Assembly: GCF_000002075.1 (NCBI RefSeq)
Contig: NW_004798267.1
Span: 33,001 to 55,391, forward strand
Length of the DNA stretch: 22,391 nucleotides
Source: Aplysia californica
Lineage: Eukaryota > Mollusca > Gastropoda > Aplysiida > Aplysiidae
Direction: 5' to 3'
Shown in pieces: positions 19,995-22,391 of this stretch. The stretch's first letter is position 1. Every line of letters starts with the position of its first letter. Made by a program: the position numbers and the translations under genes. The notes beneath the pieces were generated by a model that saw only the letters and a program-made list of their open reading frames with translations, searched no databases and was not told the origin of the DNA.

Positions 19995-20774
19995 TAACGC
20001 AGTGATGGAGCAAGCCCATGCAAGCCATGCCACTGCAAGCACACGCAGCGCGTGAAACGAGAGAGGGCTGCGGTGTGCTGTAGACCTCGATCTAGCCCGA
20101 AACCTAGCAACACGCACGCGTAATGAGTCTACTGTCACCAACGATGTCAAGCGCGGCGCAAGAGAAAATGCCTTTCAGTTGACCAAAAAAACCCACGAAA
20201 TAATTCAGGCTGTTGACAAAAAGCAAGCTCCACCGGCAGAGATTTGTTGTCAGTTCGACATTTCACAAGGGTCGATTCACACCATTATCAAGGATAGTGA
20301 GAAGATGGTGGCAGCATACTCGAAAGGAAAGTTTGCTCTGGATCGAAAGAAGATGAGACTACCCGATGTAGATGCTGTGGACCAAGCTCTTCTGATGTGG
20401 TCTAAGGAGGCAAGGAGAAAATTGGTGCCAAAACCCCTGTTCGTGGTCGTGGGTACTTGTGGCAAATGAATAAGTACAGCTGGATTAGTCCACAAATGCT
20501 TTAACTTTCCTTGCATTTCTGATTTAACAGGGATCTGATATAACAGGACATTTTCTCTACTCCCACCATCCCTGTATATGAGGTTTCCACTGTACTTCAT
20601 TTCCTCATCACTTGCAGGATACATTCATGATTCGTTACTCTCTAGAACTAGATCTAGATGTAGATTTCAAGCTAGAATCTAGAAGATCTAGAGAGATCTA
20701 GAATCTAGATCTAAATCTAGATTTGTATTTGAATAGATCGAACTTACTTGCTGCCTTTTCAACCCAATATCCAT
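8943..20774 (-). CDS. HAUS1: HAUS augmin-like complex subunit 1, nine coding exons
   Basis: Augmin is the eight-subunit complex that binds spindle microtubules and recruits gamma-tubulin rings to nucleate branch microtubules; HAUS1 belongs to its HAUS1/3/4/5 half (family knowledge). Joining 20774-20748, 16237-16063, 15448-15316, 15027-14893, 13128-13005, 11509-11450, 10967-10896, 9477-9430 and 8993-8943 gives 825 nt: 274 residues plus TGA, against about 278 in human. The N terminus (residues 10-67) carries VSLWLEQLYGD and LIDDLQQKCEEYNAE, matching human AAWLKKIFGD and VIEDLKQKASEYESE. Residues 68-111 match the segment ending near LETKDTSLASF. Residues 112-198 are charged coiled coil. Residues 202-258 carry DPSVTHDKLVEESE, PLKEELQSYL and TKILIEQKKREL, matching human DASLSHQSLVALSE, PLKKKLESYL and VKIEEAKREL. 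Intron phases are 0,1,2,2,0,0,0,0; seven introns are GT-AG and intron 5 is GC-AG. No internal stop is seen. Alignment was from memory. Confidence 0.93.
9430..9477 (-). CDS. HAUS1: HAUS1 coding exon 8
   Basis: A 48-nt phase-0 exon. Acceptor ttatttcag, donor GAACTG then GTAAGG. It encodes residues 243-258, DLSETKILIEQKKREL, equivalent to human SLAQVKIEEAKREL. Confidence 0.9.
9782..9800. repeat. (AT)n microsatellite
   Basis: A pure AT alternation just upstream of the pogo-like element at 9813, a plausible TA-rich landing site for it. Confidence 0.8.
9813..10617. mobile_element. Pogo/Tigger-type DNA element, no transposase recognised
   Basis: This 805-bp element in HAUS1 intron 7 is flanked by TA (9811-9812, 10618-10619). 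Terminal repeats: left CGGTGGGTGTCGCATTCAA, right (reversed) CAGTGGGTGCTGCTTTCAA. Subterminal motifs of the form (T/C)TCAACGAGG or CTCCAACGAGG occur near the left end and at least four times, inverted, within the right 200 bp, suggesting transposase-binding repeats. TA duplication plus CAGTGG-type ends fits the Tc1/mariner pogo/Tigger group. No transposase coding is evident; 10480-10600 is mainly the repeated motif. Confidence 0.75.
10896..10967 (-). CDS. HAUS1: HAUS1 coding exon 7
   Basis: A 72-nt phase-0 exon. Acceptor ccaccctcag, donor CCCCCT then GTAAGT. It encodes residues 219-242, RLQKMKADLAPLKEELQSYL followed by CLPP. The human equivalent is RLKQQTIPLKKKLESYLDLMP. The proline-containing break after the helix is conserved. 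Confidence 0.92.
11450..11509 (-). CDS. HAUS1: HAUS1 coding exon 6
   Basis: A 60-nt phase-0 exon. Acceptor attccacag, donor TCTGAG then GTATTC. It encodes residues 199-218, TNQDKIDPSVTHDKLVEESE, closely matching the human GMDASLSHQSLVALSEKL stretch. Confidence 0.9.
11677..12676 (-). mobile_element. Pogo/Tigger transposon relic with transposase fragment
   Basis: In HAUS1 intron 5. TA flanks lie at 11675-11676 and 12677-12678. Ends: left CGGAGTCTCCACCTAAATG and right (reversed) AGACTCCGCTTAAATGCATG, similar with one gap; the right end begins CAGTAGACTC, a Tigger-like terminus. On the minus strand, 12444-12208 reads GAERLIQFN, then GTDNRKVLVIV and AQPRGF, resembling the part of the Tigger/pogo DDE domain that reads about G(S/T)xKRKxLVIGKSxxPRCF. 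The catalytic acids are not identifiable and the rest is eroded. It looks older than the element at 9813. Confidence 0.5.
13005..13128 (-). CDS. HAUS1: HAUS1 coding exon 5
   Basis: Acceptor cttccag at 13129. It encodes residues 157-198: KAFELVRQRTAMEVPLIEKR, then a basic helix (FFKKKTKAYAIDLAKLQ). The only donor that keeps frame with exon 6 is GCAAGT directly after CTTCAA (13005/13004), so intron 5 is a GC-AG intron. A GT four bases downstream would break the frame. Confidence 0.87.
13698..13705. repeat. hAT target-site duplication, left
   Basis: CTACACAC, identical to 14478-14485. Confidence 0.8.
13706..14477. mobile_element. Non-autonomous hAT-type element with 8-bp target duplication
   Basis: This 772-bp GC-rich insertion in HAUS1 intron 4 is flanked by perfect CTACACAC copies (13698-13705, 14478-14485). 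Ends are TAGAGATGGGGCGAGC and, reversed, TAGTGTTGGGTCGGGC. TAGNGNTGGG-type termini and 8-bp duplications are hAT hallmarks. Subterminal GAGCGGAC / GCGGAC motifs are frequent in both orientations. It carries an internal 65-bp direct repeat (13781-13845, 13846-13910) and a T/G homopolymer (about 14200-14220). No transposase domain is seen. Confidence 0.82.
13781..13910 (+). repeat. 65-bp tandem direct repeat inside the hAT element
   Basis: Two units sharing GCG(A/G)ACTGCG(A/G)ACCTCAAG, CAGTT(A/C)GTTTT, TGGGTC and TCCACAATTT. The second starts exactly 65 bp after the first. It is probably a subterminal duplication typical of hAT ends. Confidence 0.75.
14478..14485. repeat. hAT target-site duplication, right
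   Basis: CTACACAC, identical to 13698-13705. Confidence 0.8.
14486..14892. other. HAUS1 intron 4, 5' part, no features
   Basis: AT-rich intronic sequence between the hAT element and exon 4. Apart from the donor at 14892-14891 nothing was recognised. Confidence 0.5.
14893..15027 (-). CDS. HAUS1: HAUS1 coding exon 4
   Basis: Acceptor gtggcag, donor GCAA then GTAAGT. It encodes residues 112-156, starting YFLALQELDAELDRVEEQRR and continuing as a charged heptad-like coiled coil to NSLC, with Lys157 split into exon 5. It is equivalent to the human segment from SFIPAVNDL to about LEKCL. The reading frame is fixed by the phase-2 junctions on both sides. Confidence 0.9.
15316..15448 (-). CDS. HAUS1: HAUS1 coding exon 3
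   Basis: Acceptor ctttaag, donor ACCAG then GTGAGG; enters in phase 1 and leaves in phase 2. It encodes residues 68-111, beginning AQRLAAVLGRLSLG and including a serine-rich turn (SQSGSSS) before LLTLAKLGGSLHVKDASET. The human counterpart reads AKYLQDLLMESVNFSP through LVDSAVALETKDTSL, so spacing and the acidic end agree. Confidence 0.9.
15449..16062. other. HAUS1 intron 2, no features
   Basis: A 614-bp AT-rich intron. No repeat, ORF of interest or extra exon was recognised on either strand; the Pro/Ala-rich plus-strand ORF at its high-GC spot (about 15555-15600) has no family match. Confidence 0.55.
16063..16237 (-). CDS. HAUS1: HAUS1 coding exon 2
   Basis: Acceptor cag at 16238-16240, donor GTATTG after ..GCTGAAG; the exon ends in phase 1. 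It encodes residues 10-67: VSLWLEQLYGDEVVPEFELN, then a helix with LSTLCKKNDKNVQLLIDDL. This is the most conserved N-terminal block of HAUS1 and the strongest evidence for the gene call. Residue 68 is split with exon 3. Confidence 0.93.
16402..16600 (+). repeat. Dispersed repeat, copy D (most complete)
   Basis: In HAUS1 intron 1, about 165 bp upstream of exon 2. It contains both the 5' block (GAGTTTTATGGCACTTGCAA, GGTCATTACA, GCTGAGGACTAGAGG) and the 3' block (TGTTACAAGAGAGTACACAC, GATGATAGATGCATGACAGG, CACACCAGAGACCCACCAAC). The stem here is partly degenerate (GCACT 16416-16420 against ATTGC 16448-16452). Confidence 0.7.
16601..17033. other. HAUS1 intron 1 segment, no features
   Basis: No coding or repeat structure was recognised between dispersed-repeat copy D and the palindromic block. 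Confidence 0.5.
17143..17185. repeat. Inverted repeat, 12-bp perfect arms
   Basis: CACAGAATTCTA (17143-17154) and TAGAATTCTGTG (17174-17185) with a 19-base loop; a strong potential hairpin next to the palindrome at 17034. Confidence 0.75.
17268..17640 (+). repeat. Tandem duplication of a promoter-like unit
   Basis: Unit 1 (about 17268-17400) and unit 2 (about 17480-17640), offset about 219 bp, share a (GA)n tract, GAACTTCC(C)GG, A(A/G)AACAAAATGGC(C/G)ACC, CGCGTAGTTCGGCTCGATTC and TAGCATCTTTG. ACTTCCGG in unit 2 is an ETS-type site and AAAATGGCGAC resembles a YY1 core. The ATGs at 17323 and 17542 open MATRVVRLDS in both units, then stop after 12 and 31 codons, so coding is unlikely. Confidence 0.7.
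17654..17683. repeat. Perfect 30-bp palindrome
   Basis: The left arm ACTATTTCTCCGAAC is the exact reverse complement of the right arm, with no spacer. The right arm recurs in the 37-bp tandem repeat at 19453. Confidence 0.9.
17684..18354. other. HAUS1 intron 1 segment, no gene recognised
   Basis: Mixed GC-rich and CA-rich sequence with a TATATAGATA stretch (about 18102) and one AATAAA (about 18337) on the plus strand. No supported coding exon, RNA gene or bounded element was found. Confidence 0.45.
18355..18446 (+). repeat. (CA)n-rich microsatellite
   Basis: Interrupted CA/CACG repeats ending in a pure ACACACACACACACAC run. Confidence 0.9.
18447..19452. other. HAUS1 intron 1 segment, no gene recognised
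   Basis: AT-rich with C/T and A homopolymer runs (about 18846-18883). A GC-rich spot near 19130-19150 has ATTGG next to GCGGCCGC. Nothing else was recognised. Confidence 0.45.
19453..19542 (+). repeat. 37-bp tandem repeat, about 2.4 copies
   Basis: Units start TTCGGAGAAATAGTGC at 19453, 19490 and 19527. The first two are nearly identical through AGCTTTATTTTCCCGAA(T/C)G; the third is cut short after the common 16 bases. Unit junctions (CGAACGTTCGG) recreate the centre of the palindrome at 17654. Confidence 0.9.
19892..19991. repeat. (GA)n microsatellite inside the Tigger element
   Basis: About 90 bases of AG repeats with one GGGGGGCG interruption, giving spurious SLSLSL frames on the minus strand. 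Confidence 0.95.
20144..20469 (+). pseudogene. Tigger transposase N-terminal fragment (CENP-B-like HTH)
   Basis: The frame open from before 20179 to TGA at 20467-20469 reads LTKKTHEIIQAVDKKQ, then ICCQFDISQGSIHTIIKDS, the pogo/Tigger (CENP-B N-like) helix-turn-helix that binds terminal repeats. DVDAVDQALLMWSKEAR follows, the start of the second CENP-B-type HTH (compare about YPDVEEALLKWFKQAR). The second HTH is cut and the protein ends after KLVPKPLFVVVGTCGK, unlike the family. The likely ATG at 20144 is in a different frame from the HTH, implying a small indel at the N terminus. It runs opposite to HAUS1. Confidence 0.8.
20636..20722. repeat. CTAGAT/ATCTAG palindromic cluster
   Basis: Repeated, overlapping TCTAGA and AGATCTAGAT words within about 85 bp, some in both orientations. 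It starts about 25 nt inside HAUS1 intron 1, next to the exon 1 donor. Confidence 0.75.
20748..20774 (-). CDS. HAUS1: HAUS1 coding exon 1 (27 nt)
   Basis: This exon encodes MDIGLKRQQ and ends in a strong donor (CAA then GTAAGT). It joins exon 2 in phase 0, giving MDIGLKRQQ-VSLWL, equivalent to human MEPQEERETQVAAWL. The ATG sits in good context (GAC before, G after). It was chosen because exon 2 lacks a suitable ATG and this is the only nearby ATG-to-donor segment that extends the family N terminus in frame. A 4.5-kb repeat-filled intron separates it from exon 2. Confidence 0.85.
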
Positions 20775-20775
20775 G

Positions 20776-20808
20776 TCAGAGACAGACAATAAGCATCTAA
20801 GGCTGCAT
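20776..20808 (-). promoter_or_regulatory. Two abutting upstream ORFs in the HAUS1 leader
   Basis: Reading the minus strand, ATGCAGCCTTAG (20808-20797, M-Q-P-stop) is followed with no gap by a second ATG (20796) encoding MLIVCL and stopping at TGA (20778-20776). One base later comes the HAUS1 ATG (20774). Both uORF starts have poor context (pyrimidine at -3), while the main start has G at -3 and +4. They act only if transcription starts upstream of 20808, which the sequence cannot prove. Confidence 0.5.
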
Positions 20809-20894
20809 GAGAATTCAAATAATTGAAATAAAAAAATTAACAAAGATTAATCTTCGTTCCCTGAGCTTTTCATAGATACCGCAAACTTCCTTGC

Positions 20895-20915
20895 TTGAAC
20901 CGGAAGTAGTTTATC
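20895..20915 (-). promoter_or_regulatory. Candidate HAUS1 core promoter, ETS-type site
   Basis: The plus strand reads CCGGAAGT at 20900-20907, so the minus strand has ACTTCCGG, the consensus for ETS-family (GABPA/ELK-type) factors common in TATA-less promoters of housekeeping and cell-division genes. It lies about 125 bp upstream of the HAUS1 ATG. A second GGAAGT-like match lies just downstream at about 20886-20891. Position and motif fit a promoter; no TATA box or initiator was identified. Confidence 0.4.
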
Positions 20916-21744
20916 ATATGAAGTTAGATCTAAAAACAAAGATTCAGTCCCCCCTCCCTCCCCCACATACAATAAGCTTATTATTAAGAACCTTATTTGC
21001 AATGATAATCTTAGAATACAATAAATTGCTAATGACTTAAAATAAAGTTTGCATAAAAGCTGAAATCTTCAATTCAATAATTTAGAAGACAGTAGTTTGT
21101 TCCATATATGTATCGCTTGCCTGAGAAATGTTTAAATTTATATATTTCTGAATGCTTATTAAAAACAAGGACTATAGTAAACAACACAGAAAAACACTGA
21201 AATCCGAAGTACACTGTAGGCTACAAACAATTTATATTAATGTTCCTGCAACTCCTTGTGTTGCTTGAAGTGGCGGCCTTAGTTTAGTACACCAGACTCT
21301 AGACGCCTTCTCAAAGTTTTGACGGTCTGAGTCGGGGATTAGATATCTAGTAGACTTTGGGAATTTAACGTGCCAAAGTATAAGATCACAGCCACAGGCT
21401 CAGAACTGATACAAACACAAAATTGAAAAAGTGAATAACAACAGTTTGAGAACCGCCAGATCTAAGAGAACTTGAAAAATTACCCATTCATTATTCATGT
21501 TTTCAAATTTTAGCGTCTAGATGAGATCTAGATTCTTGAGCCTGCCTGTAGCAGTTTAGTCTCTGGATAGAAAACAAAAGAAGTAATTATTGTTGTCTCT
21601 TTTGATTGTTAAATTGTTTAGGTCACTTCCCCTCTCAAATGAGCTCTTGAGTGCACAATGGTTGATCGGATTGACTTTTCTCAGGTAATAAATTCAGATT
21701 TAGAACGAAGAGTTTACATTTTTAGATTCAGATTCTAATATGAG
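20916..21744. other. Upstream flank of HAUS1, no gene recognised
   Basis: AT-rich with a C-rich run near 20948-20965. No coding similarity on either strand; a possible short plus-strand exon was considered and rejected. Confidence 0.45.
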
Positions 21745-21746
21745 TA

Positions 21747-21806
21747 CAGTGGAACTCGGATTCAACAAGGTCGCCGGGCCTGACCTAAAATTTTGTTGAA
21801 TCCGAG
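21747..21806 (+). mobile_element. One end of a pogo/Tigger-like element with subterminal hairpin
   Basis: TA (21745-21746), then CAGTGGAACTCGGATTCAAC and AAGGTCGCCGGG. This is very like the left end of the element at 9813 (CGGTGGGTGTCGCATTCAAC, GAGGTTGCCGGG). CTCGGATTCAACAA (21755-21768) pairs perfectly with TTGTTGAATCCGAG (21793-21806). No matching right end is visible before the window ends, so the element is either longer than the window or truncated. Confidence 0.55.
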
Positions 21807-22391
21807 TGTTCGTTATAGCAAACATGAGGTTTTGTGTAGATAATTACAGGCACTGAGCAAATAGAGAAGTAACAGGTGGTGCCTGAAATGCCTGCATATT
21901 ATGAGCTGTGCAAAAAAGAAGACAGATTCGTTCAAATGCACGCCTGTGTCATCTCGATTGTTTGCCACAAAGTTGTGTTGCTGTGTAGAGCCTAGCCTAG
22001 CATACAGCAACTTTAGATTCATTAGAGACCAGCGCATAATTCACTACATAGATCTACGTCTAGATTAGCTTATAAATCATTGTAATATAATGATCATAAA
22101 TGCCAGAGGGAAAAAAAGACTACTACTATGATGCATTTGTATCTGCGACATTCCACGCCCGGACCGCTGGTGCCCCCCGACACGCACCCAGACACACATG
22201 TGCAGGCCGCCTTTCCGACCCCGACACACGCATGCCAACAACGCATGTGTTAGTATTAAAGAAGGCTACTGATTGGTCGCAAGCAATCGGCTAAGTGAAT
22301 AATGGTTTACAATGCAGGTGCAATGCATGGTTTTTGGGAATAGATAAAGTTCGTTGTGGGAGAAAAATGAGCAAAGCCACGTCTGCAGGGT
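21807..22391. other. Right flank, no gene recognised
   Basis: May be the interior of the pogo-like element that begins at 21747, or plain intergenic DNA. 22150-22235 is CA/CG-rich. No transposase motif or other coding similarity was found on either strand. Confidence 0.4.

Larger units (their letters stand above)
19711..20592 (+). mobile_element. Internally deleted Tigger/pogo element
   Basis: This 882-bp element in HAUS1 intron 1 is flanked by TA (19709-19710, 20593-20594). Ends: CAGTGGAAACC then ATATATAACAGG; right end reversed CAGTGGAAACC then TCATATACAGGG. Subterminal TAACAGGG motifs recur at both ends, at least five on the left and two on the right. It contains a (GA)n tract (19892-19991) and the N-terminal third of a transposase, but no DDE domain, so it is a deletion derivative that needs a transposase in trans. 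Confidence 0.85.

Noticed and set aside
19790-20150. Minus-strand ORFs of 92-107 codons inside the Tigger element
   Set aside because: Again (GA)n translation; antisense to the transposase fragment.
21658-21684. Possible plus-strand first exon, ATG to CAG then GTAATA (MVDRIDFSQ)
   Set aside because: Nine codons with an ordinary donor match are expected by chance; no downstream exon was found before the window ends.
1-22391. CRISPR array, bacterial operon or tRNA/rRNA genes
   Set aside because: No regularly spaced repeats with unique spacers, no cloverleaf or rRNA motifs; introns and animal transposons exclude a prokaryotic source.

Overview
The window is animal nuclear DNA. One intron-rich, minus-strand, protein-coding gene lies in a matrix of transposon relics, microsatellites and palindromic repeats. 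The density of short interspersed repeats, (GA)n/(CA)n tracts and the mix of L1/Tx1-like and RTE-like LINEs, pogo/Tigger and hAT elements suggest a lophotrochozoan, most likely a mollusc such as a gastropod. That placement is inference; nothing here names a species.

The gene is HAUS1, a subunit of the augmin (HAUS) complex. It does not appear as any single long ORF. It was assembled by reading the minus strand exon by exon: 20774-20748, 16237-16063, 15448-15316, 15027-14893, 13128-13005, 11509-11450, 10967-10896, 9477-9430 and 8993-8943. The nine pieces join in phase to 274 codons plus TGA. Human HAUS1 is about 278 residues, and similarity runs from the N-terminal W-L-x-x-[IL]-[FY]-G-D motif to the C-terminal coiled coil. 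Intron 5 needs a GC donor. The 5' leader carries two tiny uORFs abutting the main ATG, and an ETS-type site lies about 125 bp upstream of it.

Layout: 1-2585, a decayed L1/Tx1-type LINE (+). 2586-4163, simple repeats and unrecognised DNA. 4175-4536, a 5'-truncated RTE-like LINE tail with an intact 11-bp target-site duplication. 4930-7290, three copies of an unclassified dispersed repeat, with a fourth at 16402-16600. 7291-8942, probable HAUS1 3' UTR or intergenic DNA. 8943-20774, HAUS1. Its introns hold a pogo-like element with no recognised coding region (9813-10617), an older pogo/Tigger relic (11677-12676), a hAT-type element with a perfect 8-bp duplication (13706-14477), a palindrome-rich composite block (17034-19696) containing a duplicated promoter-like unit, and an internally deleted Tigger element retaining the transposase N terminus (19711-20592). 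20775-22391 holds the HAUS1 leader and promoter and one end of another pogo-like element.

Only HAUS1 appears to be a working gene. No novel multi-gene system is visible. The most unusual material is the palindromic composite block in intron 1, the covarying hairpin of the dispersed repeat, and the splicing and leader features of HAUS1.
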